From Phycisphaerales bacterium UBA5793 (lineage in GTDB: Bacteria; Planctomycetota; Phycisphaerae; Phycisphaerales; UBA5793): DNA of 64,000 nucleotides. Location of the stretch: NCBI GenBank assembly GCA_002418285.1, contig DIDT01000056.1, positions 28,841 through 92,840 of the forward strand. The letters run 5' to 3'. The notes beneath the pieces are model-generated. The model was not told where the DNA came from and searched no databases. It worked only from the letters and a program-made list of their open reading frames with translations. The translations under genes and the position numbers were made by a program. Shown here piece by piece: positions 44,042 through 53,401 of the stretch. The first letter of the stretch is position 1. Every line of letters begins with the position of its first letter.

Positions 44042-46360
44042 CTACTCGATGCGCGCGACGTTGCTCGTGGAGCAGGTCGGAAGGTCCACGAGCTGCAGGT
44101 ACCCACCACAGGCGTCCGGGCCGGTAGTTACGTTGAGCATTCGCTCGCCATTGAAATCCGAGAGCCCCGTCCAGGCGATTCGAATGCGGTTAGCACCAAG
44201 ACCGATCTGCGTTCCGGCGCAGGGTCGGTTGTTGGGGATGATGAGTGTTCCCCGGTTGAGGGCAAAGAGCAGCGCGGCGCGCCCACCGGGCGTTGCCTGT
44301 GTCCACTCGATGCGCATCGGCCCACCGGTTGGGCAGGTCGCCGTGACGTCCAGCAGCGGTGCATCCACCAGGTTGACTCGCAACGCCAGGCCGTCCCAGA
44401 AGCCGTGGAACGCGTTGTTTTGTCCCTCAAAGTCGGTGGACTCGGTGTGTCCCGCGATGATCGCGTTTCCGAGACCGTCGAGCAGGATGCCGGTTCCGGA
44501 GTCGGCTTTTGTTCCGCCGTAGTAGGTCATCCAGCGGAGATTTGCGGCCGCGTCGACTTTGAGAACAATGGCGTCGGACCAGCCGCCACGATACGCATTG
44601 CTGGCGCCATCGAAGTCGGTCGAAGTGGAATAGCCCGTCACGTAGGAGTTGCCTGCTGAATCCGCAGCAATGGCGTTGCCGAAGTCCGTGCCGCTTCCAC
44701 CGAGATACGTCATCCAGACCGGCGTGCCCAAGGCGTTGGCCCTGACGAGGAAGGTATCTGCGGACCCGCCGTGGAATGCGTTGTTGCGTCCTTCGAAATC
44801 GAGCGACTTCGTGTAGCCGGTCATGAACGCGTTTCCGACTGCGTCAATCGTGATGCCAAAGCCGTAGTCTTCGTCGCTGCCTCCGAGATAGTTCATCCAT
44901 CCGGGTTGGCCGTTCTCATCTGTCATGGCGACGAAGACGTCGCACGCTCCGCCATGGTGGGAATTGGTTCGGCCGACAAAGTCGATCGACTCCGTGTCGC
45001 CGGTCACCATGACGTGACCAACACTGTCGATTGCGATGCTCCTGCCCAGGTCGGCTCCCGATCCGCCGAGATAGGTCATCCACTGCAGCGATTCGTTGAG
45101 GCTGATTTTTGTCACGAATGCATCGAAGTCGCCATGAAGTAGATTGGTCCGTCCCTCGAAGTCGACGGAGCGCGTCTCTCCGGCTATGAGCGCGTTTGCG
45201 GCGGCATCGAGCACGAGATCGTTGCCGACGTCATCGTCGGATCCGCCGAGGTAATTCATGGACAGGAGCTGGCCAGCGGCGTCCACGGCGACGATGAAGG
45301 CATCCATCCCGCCGTGATTCGCGTTTCGGCCTCCTTCGAAATCGAGTGAGCTTGTACAGCCGGTGACACTCACCACGCCCGTGGGATCGACGGCGATTCC
45401 GTAGCCCATGTCCCGATCGCTTCCTCCGAGGTACGTCATCCACTCAAGCGAACCGGCGGGGTTCATCTTGACGATGAATGCATCGATGTCTCCATGGTGC
45501 GTGTTGTTCCGCCCTTCAAAATCGGTGGAGCAGGTCCAACCCGTGGCAAAGATGTTGCCCGAGGCGTCGACGGCGATATCGAAGGCCTGGTCGTAGTCGT
45601 CCGAGCCGCCGAGATAGGTCATCCATTCCACTTCGGGATCAATGATGACCGGGTGCGCCGCATCGACAGGCTGAAGTAGTTTGATCGCATAGGCGTGCCG
45701 ACCCAGCGTCTCGAATCGTGCATCGAGATAGTAACGACTTCCGTTGATCTCCTGCCACACGACAGGCGCGTGATCCATGAGTGTGCCAAGTGGGGTCTCG
45801 AGCAGAACGCCTCCGTCGGATGTGCCGCACAGATCGTCGACTCCATCGCAGTTGATCTGAATCTGAGTGCAATCGAAGCCGGGAGCGATGTGAAATTCGT
45901 ACTTGAGAATCCCATCGTAACTGTCACGGATATGAAGATCGATTCCATCGTAGAGGTTCTCGTAGACGACGGATCCGAACGATGGCACGCTGGCCTGGCT
46001 CGTGCGTCCTTGGCCTCCAACGAAGTAGTTAATCCTGGCAGCCTGTGGTTGATCACCCGTGGGGATCACCAAGTTGCTTCCAGGGAAGGTAACGGCGAGC
46101 GAATCGCTCGATGTACCATCAGGGCCGTCGACGTACATGGCCAGCGACGATTCACGAAACGCCACACTCAGCCGATCGGTCCTGAAACCAAAGTGGACCG
46201 TGGCGTCAACCCACTGTCCACAGTTCTCAATGAATCGAGTGCTTTGCAGCGCGTGAGTGGCAGACGGCAACGGCTGCGGTGGTGGTGTCGACTTTTGCGC
46301 CAACGTCGTGGTCGTGAGACCGACTCCGATCAGGGAAATGGTGATGAGTTTGTATTGCAT
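44042..46360 (-). CDS. Secreted SBBP-repeat beta-propeller protein (paralogue B)
   Basis: 772 aa with GGAGG upstream of the ATG at 46358-46360. A signal peptide (1-21, ending TTTLA) precedes the same N-terminal domain as paralogue A but more diverged (STRFIENCGQWVDATVHFGF). Seven SBBP repeats with a regular W-M-(T/N)-Y-(L/Y)-GG core and GYTKSLDFEGRNNAFHGG-type blade endings follow. The C-terminal domain ends TCSTSNVARIE. It is the middle of three family members and sits head-to-tail with paralogue A. It has its own terminator. Confidence 0.85.
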   Translation of the reverse strand: MQYKLITISLIGVGLTTTTLAQKSTPPPQPLPSATHALQSTRFIENCGQWVDATVHFGFRTDRLSVAFRESSLAMYVDGPDGTSSDSLAVTFPGSNLVIPTGDQPQAARINYFVGGQGRTSQASVPSFGSVVYENLYDGIDLHIRDSYDGILKYEFHIAPGFDCTQIQINCDGVDDLCGTSDGGVLLETPLGTLMDHAPVVWQEINGSRYYLDARFETLGRHAYAIKLLQPVDAAHPVIIDPEVEWMTYLGGSDDYDQAFDIAVDASGNIFATGWTCSTDFEGRNNTHHGDIDAFIVKMNPAGSLEWMTYLGGSDRDMGYGIAVDPTGVVSVTGCTSSLDFEGGRNANHGGMDAFIVAVDAAGQLLSMNYLGGSDDDVGNDLVLDAAANALIAGETRSVDFEGRTNLLHGDFDAFVTKISLNESLQWMTYLGGSGADLGRSIAIDSVGHVMVTGDTESIDFVGRTNSHHGGACDVFVAMTDENGQPGWMNYLGGSDEDYGFGITIDAVGNAFMTGYTKSLDFEGRNNAFHGGSADTFLVRANALGTPVWMTYLGGSGTDFGNAIAADSAGNSYVTGYSTSTDFDGASNAYRGGWSDAIVLKVDAAANLRWMTYYGGTKADSGTGILLDGLGNAIIAGHTESTDFEGQNNAFHGFWDGLALRVNLVDAPLLDVTATCPTGGPMRIEWTQATPGGRAALLFALNRGTLIIPNNRPCAGTQIGLGANRIRIAWTGLSDFNGERMLNVTTGPDACGGYLQLVDLPTCSTSNVARIE

Positions 46361-46464
46361 GAGAATCCCTCCTCGCGGATATCACACCGCGCCTACCCGA
46401 CGGTACAACGGGACTGCCGCGAAGGTCATGGGGATTCCGCACCAATTCCAGCGCACCAACAAAC

Positions 46465-46494
46465 AGGCCCGGAGGATGTGGTTCCTCCGGGCCT
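46465..46494 (-). terminator. Terminator of the cytochrome/DUF1080 operon
   Basis: A perfect 12-bp stem AGGCCCGGAGGA (46465-46476) with its complement (46483-46494) encloses a 6-nt loop. On the minus strand it is followed by GTTTGTTGG. It lies 52 nt past the stop of the last operon gene. Confidence 0.7.
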
Positions 46495-46545
46495 TGAGGT
46501 GCTTGAATTACTGGTGATGGCGATGCCGCGCGCGGCGCATCGAGT

Positions 46546-48687
46546 TCAGTGATCCGCGAAGGCGACGGGCGCATCGGGAATGTGATTGAGCGTGTAGTAG
46601 GCTTCGGTGTGCAAGAGCGGCTCGCCATCCGCATTGGTGACGCCGGGCGCGGACAGTTCGTGCACAAATCCTTCGCGCAGCCCATTGACGAGCAAGTGGA
46701 CGCGCATGCGGTCTGGCGACACAACGGCGCCGAGGATTGCCAACTGCTGGTTCCTGATTTCCGGGCTGCCGTACGGCTCATGGTAGTAATACGTGAACGA
46801 CTTCATGGTGTACGACGCCGCGTTGCCGGCCGTCTGCGGGTCGACAGGCTGCGTGAAAACGAGGTCGAATCCATCGGGCTGCGCTTTCATTTCCAGAATC
46901 TCAAAGGGCGTCTTGCCGGTCCAGATGAGTCGCTGCAAGCCGTAGGGCTTGCGGCCGAGCGAACCCCAGCCGCGATTGGTCATACCGACGAACATGGAGC
47001 CGTCCGTGCCCCAGCACATGCGATTGACGCCGCAGTCAAAACCGGAGCGGAAGGGGAAGCAGGCGCCCTGGTACTTGCCATCAACCTTTTCGAGATACAC
47101 GCGAGCGATGGACGCGGTCGTCTGATCGCCGACGAAGATCTGCTCACCGAAGGGGCCAAACTTGCCGCCCGTCATGTCGCATTGCACGTCGGCCGATGAC
47201 TGCCCCATGCGACCGTAGGGGAACCACACGGCGGGAAGTTTGAGTGAAGGCATCTTCTTCGCGGCCTCGTGCTTGGGAACCGGGCCATTTGGACCGGCAT
47301 ACGGTTTGCCGGGATTGTCGCCGGGCACGTCGGGCAGATCGTACCACTGGTTGCCGCCGGGGTGACCGCAGAAGTCGCCGGGCTCCATGTGCACGAGCGG
47401 GCAGGTGCCGACCCAGTCGCCCTGGTTGTCAACGTAGAACATGTCACCTGCCGCATTCATGCCGATGCCGTTGGGCGAGCGCATGCCGCCGCAGACGGGC
47501 GTCATCTGCCCGTCGGTGGTGATTTTCAGCGCCCAGCCGCGCCAGGGGACGATGCTCTTTCCGAGTCCGCCGCAGAATCCGAGGTTGAGTGTCACCCACA
47601 TGTTGCCGTCGCGATCGAACTTCGGACCGAAGGCGAATTCGTGGTAGTTGCCGCTCACACCCCAGCCGTTGTAGACGGTGTCGAAGCGATCGGCGCGATC
47701 GTCGCTATTTTCATCGACAAGTCGCGTGAGTTCGCCGCGCTGAACGAGATACATCACGCCATCGCGCACCGCCAGCCCGAGCGGTTCGTGCAGGCCCGAG
47801 GCAAACTTGGTGAACGTGGCGTTGAACGGCGGATCGCCATACGCATCATTGACCAGCCAGACCTCTCCGCGACGCGTGCTAATGGCCGGACGACCGTCTT
47901 CGAGCAGGTCCATGCCGCCCACTTCGAGGACGACGTCCGGGGGCACTGGGATGGTGAGCATCCGGTAGTAGAGATCTTCAGGCGAGCGCGGAAAGTCAAG
48001 ATCGAGTTGGTATTCGAGCTTGGCATCGAGCATTGGATCCAACGGATTGTCGTAGCCAAAGGAGAAGTTGTACCCGACCTGGTGGTTGATCACCTTGGCA
48101 AGGATGGTGTTAACACCGGCCTCAAGGTGGAGATCGACGACGTGCTGGTCGGCGTCCCAGCCTCGCAGTTCGTCGGCAAAGACGATGACGCGACCATTGT
48201 GCCAGACCTTCATCCCGTCGTCCGATCCCATGCGGACTCTGAGCGTGGCGGGTTCGTCGATCCTGATTTCTCGATAGAGGTAACAGGCGACGTCCTCGTT
48301 GAAAACATCGTCGGCGGGATTGGCGCCGAACACATGCAGATCCATGGCGCTGTTGTCGACGAAGTCGGTCTTCTTCCACTTGACGTCAACGCCGCGCTTG
48401 CCCTTGTACACGGCATCAGGCTTGAAACCGTCCTGCTCGGGCGGGTAAATGCGATCAAGCTCGCCACTGCCTGCGTTCTCGAATGGGCCGATGATCCACC
48501 AGGGGCCGTAGTCGAGTCCGGCGGGGAGGTACTGGGCGATGGTCGCTTTGCGCGTCTCTTCGCGCGTGGCCTTCTTGACGTAGTCAAGTTCCGGGCCGAG
48601 CGGCTGCTGCATGGCGCTGGCGGTGGTAGACGCGCCGAGAAGCAGGAAGGTCACTGCGATCGCGAATTGCTTCATGGTTCTTACCAC
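46546..48687 (-). CDS. Secreted PA14-like / sorbosone-dehydrogenase-like beta-propeller protein
   Basis: 713 aa from a GTG at 48687 with GGAG 5 nt upstream. An ATG at 48675 is the alternative. A signal peptide is followed by a region with a PA14-like or glycan-binding fold (YLYREIRIDEPATLRVRMGSDDGMKVWHNG). A six-bladed glucose/sorbosone dehydrogenase-like propeller comes next (SGLHEPLGLAVRDGVMYLVQ; GGMRSPNGIGMNAAGDMFYVDNQGDW; FGPFGEQIFVGDQTTASIARVY), with a C-terminal Ig-like part. In planctomycetes such proteins usually accompany cytochrome c and DUF1080 partners, as here. It overlaps the cytochrome gene stop by 7 nt and ends the three-gene operon. Confidence 0.82.
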   Translation of the reverse strand: MVRTMKQFAIAVTFLLLGASTTASAMQQPLGPELDYVKKATREETRKATIAQYLPAGLDYGPWWIIGPFENAGSGELDRIYPPEQDGFKPDAVYKGKRGVDVKWKKTDFVDNSAMDLHVFGANPADDVFNEDVACYLYREIRIDEPATLRVRMGSDDGMKVWHNGRVIVFADELRGWDADQHVVDLHLEAGVNTILAKVINHQVGYNFSFGYDNPLDPMLDAKLEYQLDLDFPRSPEDLYYRMLTIPVPPDVVLEVGGMDLLEDGRPAISTRRGEVWLVNDAYGDPPFNATFTKFASGLHEPLGLAVRDGVMYLVQRGELTRLVDENSDDRADRFDTVYNGWGVSGNYHEFAFGPKFDRDGNMWVTLNLGFCGGLGKSIVPWRGWALKITTDGQMTPVCGGMRSPNGIGMNAAGDMFYVDNQGDWVGTCPLVHMEPGDFCGHPGGNQWYDLPDVPGDNPGKPYAGPNGPVPKHEAAKKMPSLKLPAVWFPYGRMGQSSADVQCDMTGGKFGPFGEQIFVGDQTTASIARVYLEKVDGKYQGACFPFRSGFDCGVNRMCWGTDGSMFVGMTNRGWGSLGRKPYGLQRLIWTGKTPFEILEMKAQPDGFDLVFTQPVDPQTAGNAASYTMKSFTYYYHEPYGSPEIRNQQLAILGAVVSPDRMRVHLLVNGLREGFVHELSAPGVTNADGEPLLHTEAYYTLNHIPDAPVAFADH

Positions 48688-51152
48688 GTCATCTCCAATT
48701 CAAAGTGAGCCTGGCGGACATTGGTGTTGCCGAAGAACAGCACAAGGTGGTCGGCGCTCTGGTAATTCAGCACCTTCGCCACCGCCGTGTCGGGGTAGCG
48801 CAGGTCGTACACCACCCTGCCGTCGACGTTGAACTGATCACGGCCGGTCATCTCGATTTTCGCGCCGTTGGCCACGACGAACGCGAGTCCGGCGCTGGGC
48901 GCCTTACCCGGCGCGATTTTGACATCGAAGATGCGCCGCAGATCCGGTGCGGTTGGCCGCACGATGGGCAGTGGTTGTTCTTCGATCATCCAGTCGCCGA
49001 ATTCGTATTCGAGTATGGGCTGGCGCCGATCGTCAAGCCGGTAGCCGCGGAATTGCGGGTCGGGCTGGGTCATCGCGAGATCGCCGTTTGGAATGAGGAG
49101 CTTGAAAGGGAACTCATCTGCGGGAGTCACGACGTCGGTGCCGAGCGGGTCGGTTGTGTTGCCGCCTCGTCCCGCCCAGGCGCCCGAGGCGTTCAGGAAC
49201 GCTCCACGCCAGATTTCCATAATTCGACATTGCTCGGAATCGAAAGCCAGATGGACCTGCTCTTTGAAGCCGATGGCGATCGCACGCGCCCCTGCACCCT
49301 TGATGAAAGTGCGGAACACCACCGGCTCGTCGCGGACGAGAATCTCGTAGCCACCTTCCTCGGGCACGCCTTCGGGCAGTGCGAGGAACTCACCCTGTGA
49401 GAGGTAGGCCCACAGCGCATCAATCTGCCTGTCCGGATCGCCTCCCTGCACATCGGGGAACGGGTTGGCCTGATCCGGCGGCCAGTGGTTGGGCATGCGC
49501 GTGCCCGGTCGCAGCTTGGCCGGGTCGAGCAGGTATGTGTGGAACCAGTCCGAGCGCAACCGTTCATGCGTGTTAACAAGGTCCATCGCCGGCTCCCCGA
49601 TGGGTTTGCTGCCGCGAATGGAATGGCAGTTGATGCACGACATGCCCTGACCGGTGCCGGCCAGACGGCGGCCGTCGGCGGCGAGTTGCGCGCTGAAGGC
49701 CATTGGTGGTAGATCCTCTGCCGGGCACGGTGCATCGACTCTCTCGAACCTTGCGGCGAGCACTTCGGCATTCAACGTCGTGAAGGCCGGCATGCGCGTC
49801 GCCATGTACGGCCGGACCTTCGCGCCTTTTGATATGGTCTCGATCATCCACGCGGTGCGCAGCTTGCCGCCTACGCCGGTCAGTGGCGGCGGGAAGCGGC
49901 CTTCGTCGCCCAGTTCTGCTTCACCGACAGTCATGAAGTACGCCCGACGTCCCTCTGCCGGGCCGCCCTCGCCATCGCGCTGGTGGCAGGCGTAGCAGTT
50001 CATCGTGCTGATCGTGCGATCAATGGTCTGCGCATCACTGAGTGGCTTGGAGAGCGATTCAGCGTTTCGAAGCGTCGCGCGAATGTCCTGCCGCTGCGAT
50101 TCGGTGAGATCGTAGTTGGCCATCATGGCTTCGGGTTTGGCCGCGAGGCAGCCCTGGTCGAGGCGCTGGAGATCAAGGAAGCTGGTAAAGGGCAGCGGAC
50201 GCTGTGGTTTGATGTCGGTGCGATTCGGTCCCATCCGGTGGCAGTTGGCGCAGCCGAGTTGGGCGAACATCCGCTCGCCGCTTGCGGCCTTGGTCGGGTC
50301 GAGAGTAAATGGCGCCTGCACTGCAGCCGCAGGGTCGTTGCGCACATCAGTCGCAATGAGATAGGTTGCGATGGCGCGCGACTCGTCTTGCGTGAGGTTC
50401 ATCGACGGCATCCGACCCGACGGGCGCACAGCAACCGGGTCGTACAGGAATTCCGACAACGACTGGATGGTGGTGTGCGCAAATGAGCCGAGCGGGGCGA
50501 CGTGGTCCGTGGCGCCCTCGGGGATCGTCTCCGAAAGCACGTGCTCGGCGCCGTAGGGATCGTCACCCGTGGGCTTGAGTGTGGGGTTGAGAACCGCGGG
50601 CGCCTCGAGCGGCGCGTGACATCCCACGCAACCAACCCGGTGATAGAGGATGCGACCACGGTTGACGTCCGTCTCGTCAAACTCGGTCTCCGTCTGCGGC
50701 GCCAGGCCGCCGAGCGAAACGAGGAAGTGAACGAGCGGCTCGGCCATGCGATTGAGCATGGGGGCATCAATCCCCGTGAGCAGGTTGGGCATCATCGCAC
50801 CGTGCTTGACCTTGTGCGGATCGGCCAGCCAGGCGCGGAGGTAATCGGGACTGTAGCGCCGACCCACCTGGCCCAGATTCGGCGCCTGCTTGGAGTCGAG
50901 CCGGTCGGCAATCGCCTTGGGCGCGGTGTGACAGGCGATGCAGTTGAGTTCGGCGATCAGCCGCTCGCCCGGATCGAGCGTCGAAGTGGCGACCACGCCA
51001 AAAGGTTCAAAATGCTGGAGATCTGTCGCGATGAAGGAGTCGGCTCGCCCGTCGTCGGATGCGGTCCACGCGCCGAAGAGGCCGGCGGCGGCAACAAGTC
51101 CAAGTGAAACTGCGGAGGTGAGCATGGCTCGCTCTGTTCGAGTTCGTTTCAT
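48681..51152 (-). CDS. Multihaem cytochrome c protein, five CXXCH sites, with C-terminal beta domain
   Basis: 823 aa from the ATG at 51150-51152, with AGAGGG upstream. It has one N-terminal hydrophobic segment (signal or anchor). Five haem-binding motifs are CIACH (71-75), CVGCH (175-179), CANCH (301-305), CYACH (386-390) and CINCH (506-510), with RMP-type methionines after several (GRMPS, TRMPA, TRMPN) as likely distal ligands. Residues about 620-823 form a non-haem beta-rich domain found attached to planctomycete cytochromes. It probably passes electrons from the oxidoreductase-like partner in the same operon. Middle gene of three. Confidence 0.88.
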   Translation of the reverse strand: MKRTRTERAMLTSAVSLGLVAAAGLFGAWTASDDGRADSFIATDLQHFEPFGVVATSTLDPGERLIAELNCIACHTAPKAIADRLDSKQAPNLGQVGRRYSPDYLRAWLADPHKVKHGAMMPNLLTGIDAPMLNRMAEPLVHFLVSLGGLAPQTETEFDETDVNRGRILYHRVGCVGCHAPLEAPAVLNPTLKPTGDDPYGAEHVLSETIPEGATDHVAPLGSFAHTTIQSLSEFLYDPVAVRPSGRMPSMNLTQDESRAIATYLIATDVRNDPAAAVQAPFTLDPTKAASGERMFAQLGCANCHRMGPNRTDIKPQRPLPFTSFLDLQRLDQGCLAAKPEAMMANYDLTESQRQDIRATLRNAESLSKPLSDAQTIDRTISTMNCYACHQRDGEGGPAEGRRAYFMTVGEAELGDEGRFPPPLTGVGGKLRTAWMIETISKGAKVRPYMATRMPAFTTLNAEVLAARFERVDAPCPAEDLPPMAFSAQLAADGRRLAGTGQGMSCINCHSIRGSKPIGEPAMDLVNTHERLRSDWFHTYLLDPAKLRPGTRMPNHWPPDQANPFPDVQGGDPDRQIDALWAYLSQGEFLALPEGVPEEGGYEILVRDEPVVFRTFIKGAGARAIAIGFKEQVHLAFDSEQCRIMEIWRGAFLNASGAWAGRGGNTTDPLGTDVVTPADEFPFKLLIPNGDLAMTQPDPQFRGYRLDDRRQPILEYEFGDWMIEEQPLPIVRPTAPDLRRIFDVKIAPGKAPSAGLAFVVANGAKIEMTGRDQFNVDGRVVYDLRYPDTAVAKVLNYQSADHLVLFFGNTNVRQAHFELEMTW

Positions 51153-51205
51153 CGATGCCCTCTGAGAATGGTTGATGTGCTGGAGGCGCACATCGGTATT
51201 GCGGA

Positions 51206-53131
51206 TCAGTCTTCAACGCCGGCCGCCCAGCGAATGCCGCCGAGCAGGTGGTCGATGAAGCGTGGGTCGTTCCACACCTCGGAGCGATGTCCAAGCGCGG
51301 TGTAGAACATTCGGCCGTCGCCAGCGTTGCGCGTCCAGCTCGAAGCGGGGAAGTAGCCGCCGGCCCGGTCTTCGACGCTGTCGCCGTCGAGTTGCGTCAG
51401 GATGTGCCGTTCATCCGAGCGGTTCTTGAACTTGTAAATCTCGTCGGTGATTTCGAAATGGTCCGTGCCAAAGCCGCGCGTGGCCGGGTGGTCGGTGTCG
51501 AGCACTTTGATGCCGACCTTTTCATGCCACGGATGTCCGTCGAATGAGCCGCCGATGTAGTGGACATACCACGGCCACTCGTAGAACGTGTCCGTCGCGC
51601 TGTGCACGCCCACGAAGCCGTGTCCGCTTTCGCAGAACTTGACCAGCGCTTCCTTCTGCTCGTCAGTCATGGGCAGTTCGCCGGTTGTGTAGAACATCAC
51701 GACGTCGGTTTTGGCGAGCCGTTCGGGGGTGAGGTCAGCAATGTCATCACTCGTGATGACGCGGAGCCAGTCGTGATCACGGCCGAGCTGCTCCATGATC
51801 TTGCGTGACTCGGGGAGCACGTCGTGCCGGAACCCCGCCGAATGCGTGCAGTAAAAGACATCGATGATGCCGTCGCTCAGCGGTCGCGGACTCTTCGTGG
51901 CAATCGGCTGATTGAGCGGGCGAATCTGGATGTCGCGCCAGCGGACCTCCGAGCCGGGGTTGTGCCCCTGCAGAGCGATGTGGCCGCTGGCGTAGTCGTG
52001 CTGATCCGTCTCGAGCATGGTCTGCCCGTTGATGGCGATGGTGATGTGATCGCCAACGCATCGGATGTTGTAGTCGAACCACTCTTCTTCCCTGGTGATC
52101 AACTTGTCAGGCCAGGCGCGGGCGTAGAGCGAACCGGTGAAGTTCTTCGGGTCGTTGTTGTCCACCTGTGCTTCGTACCCATCGGGCCAGGAGTCCGGAT
52201 TGTCCTTGGGCGGGCTGGCGCGGAAGTAGAAGCCGCTGTTGCCCTTTGTCTTGATCCACACTTTGCCGCGCAATTCAAAGTCGGTGTACACGCCGTCACT
52301 GTAGAGGTGGCCCACGCCGTCGCGCCCGACGAGCACGCCGTCTTCAACGCTCCACGTTGCGGCGCCCTTGGCGAACCAGCCCGTCAGATCGCGACCGTTG
52401 AAGAGATCGACCCACATGGGATCGCCGATTTGCGGCGCGCGATCGAGTGGATGCACGTCGATGGGCCGGATGCGGATGTTCTTGAAGTACGCGCCGTCCC
52501 CGTGATCCTGAAAGGCGATGTAGCCGCTCTTGACGCGCGACTGGAGCGGACACTTGTCCTTCTCATCATGAACGATGCCGCGCTCGTCGAGCTTCTGGTC
52601 CACCTGGATGTGCCTGTCGTTGAGCCACACGTTGAGCAAATCACCCTTGATGAGCACGTGGTAGGTGTTCCATTCTCCGGCGGGCTTCACCGCCTGTTCG
52701 ACCGGCGCGATGGCGTTGTAGACGGCCCCGCACCCGTTGATCGCCGGCTTCTGGCCGAAGTTGTCGTAGATCTGCAACTCCATGCCGGTGAATGCCGGAT
52801 CGCTGGTGGATGAGGCGCGGATCGCCAGGCCGCTGTTGCCGCCCTTGCCAATCTTGAAGTCGGCGAACAATTCGAAGTCGCGATACTGGTCAACCGTCCG
52901 CAACCACCCGCCGCCGCCGGGTCGGCACTGGATCATGCCGTCCTCGACGACCCACGCGATGGGGTTGCCCGTGGGTGTCCAGCCATGCAGCGAGCGGCCG
53001 TTAAAGAGCAGTTTCCAGCCCTCTTTCTGCTGCTCGGCGGTGAGTTGATTGTCCCGGGCGAGGACGGGTGCGGCGAGGCAGGCGACCAGCGCCAGGCCGG
53101 CCAGAAAGCGAGTTGTAGGCATTGATTCCAT
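51206..53131 (-). CDS. Secreted protein: two DUF1080 domains plus ThuA domain
   Basis: 641 aa. A signal peptide (about 1-25) is followed by a first DUF1080 lectin-like domain (GWKLLFNGRSLHGW...GGNSGLAIRA; about 36-225), a second copy (WVDLFNGRDLTGW...GNSGFYFRA; about 240-410) and a ThuA/glutamine-amidotransferase-like domain (VFYCTHSAGFRHDVLPES...GHGFVGVHSATDTFYEWPWY...HPATRGF; about 425-640). DUF1080 domains resemble laminarinase-type jellyrolls. This combination is common in planctomycete sugar-degradation loci. It is the first gene of the operon with the multihaem cytochrome 53 nt downstream. Confidence 0.9.
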   Translation of the reverse strand: MESMPTTRFLAGLALVACLAAPVLARDNQLTAEQQKEGWKLLFNGRSLHGWTPTGNPIAWVVEDGMIQCRPGGGGWLRTVDQYRDFELFADFKIGKGGNSGLAIRASSTSDPAFTGMELQIYDNFGQKPAINGCGAVYNAIAPVEQAVKPAGEWNTYHVLIKGDLLNVWLNDRHIQVDQKLDERGIVHDEKDKCPLQSRVKSGYIAFQDHGDGAYFKNIRIRPIDVHPLDRAPQIGDPMWVDLFNGRDLTGWFAKGAATWSVEDGVLVGRDGVGHLYSDGVYTDFELRGKVWIKTKGNSGFYFRASPPKDNPDSWPDGYEAQVDNNDPKNFTGSLYARAWPDKLITREEEWFDYNIRCVGDHITIAINGQTMLETDQHDYASGHIALQGHNPGSEVRWRDIQIRPLNQPIATKSPRPLSDGIIDVFYCTHSAGFRHDVLPESRKIMEQLGRDHDWLRVITSDDIADLTPERLAKTDVVMFYTTGELPMTDEQKEALVKFCESGHGFVGVHSATDTFYEWPWYVHYIGGSFDGHPWHEKVGIKVLDTDHPATRGFGTDHFEITDEIYKFKNRSDERHILTQLDGDSVEDRAGGYFPASSWTRNAGDGRMFYTALGHRSEVWNDPRFIDHLLGGIRWAAGVED

Positions 53132-53302
53132 AACGCGGAAGATAGGGACGAAATCGTTGAAATGCCAGTGTCAGGTAGGGTGACGGCCTGAGATCGGCGG
53201 TTGGCGGGCGTCAGAGGCGGGCTCGCGCGGAGTCAGCGAGGGAATCCAGCTCGAAACGGTCTCCCGCCTCGGCGGAACTTGTCGCGAATCTCGGAGAATC
53301 CC

Positions 53303-53331
53303 TTGCATCAGACAGCGTTTTCTGGTACATT
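53303..53331 (+). promoter_or_regulatory. Candidate promoter of SBBP paralogue C
   Basis: TTGCAT (53303-53308) and TACATT (53326-53331) are separated by 17 nt, 71 nt before the ATG at 53402. Matches to consensus are partial (3/6 and 4/6). Confidence 0.35.
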
Positions 53332-53401
53332 GGGTGCAGGGCGTCGCCAGACGCCGTCCACGCTCGCACGCGCAACTGATGGAAACGAGAGGCGGTGTCC
53401 A

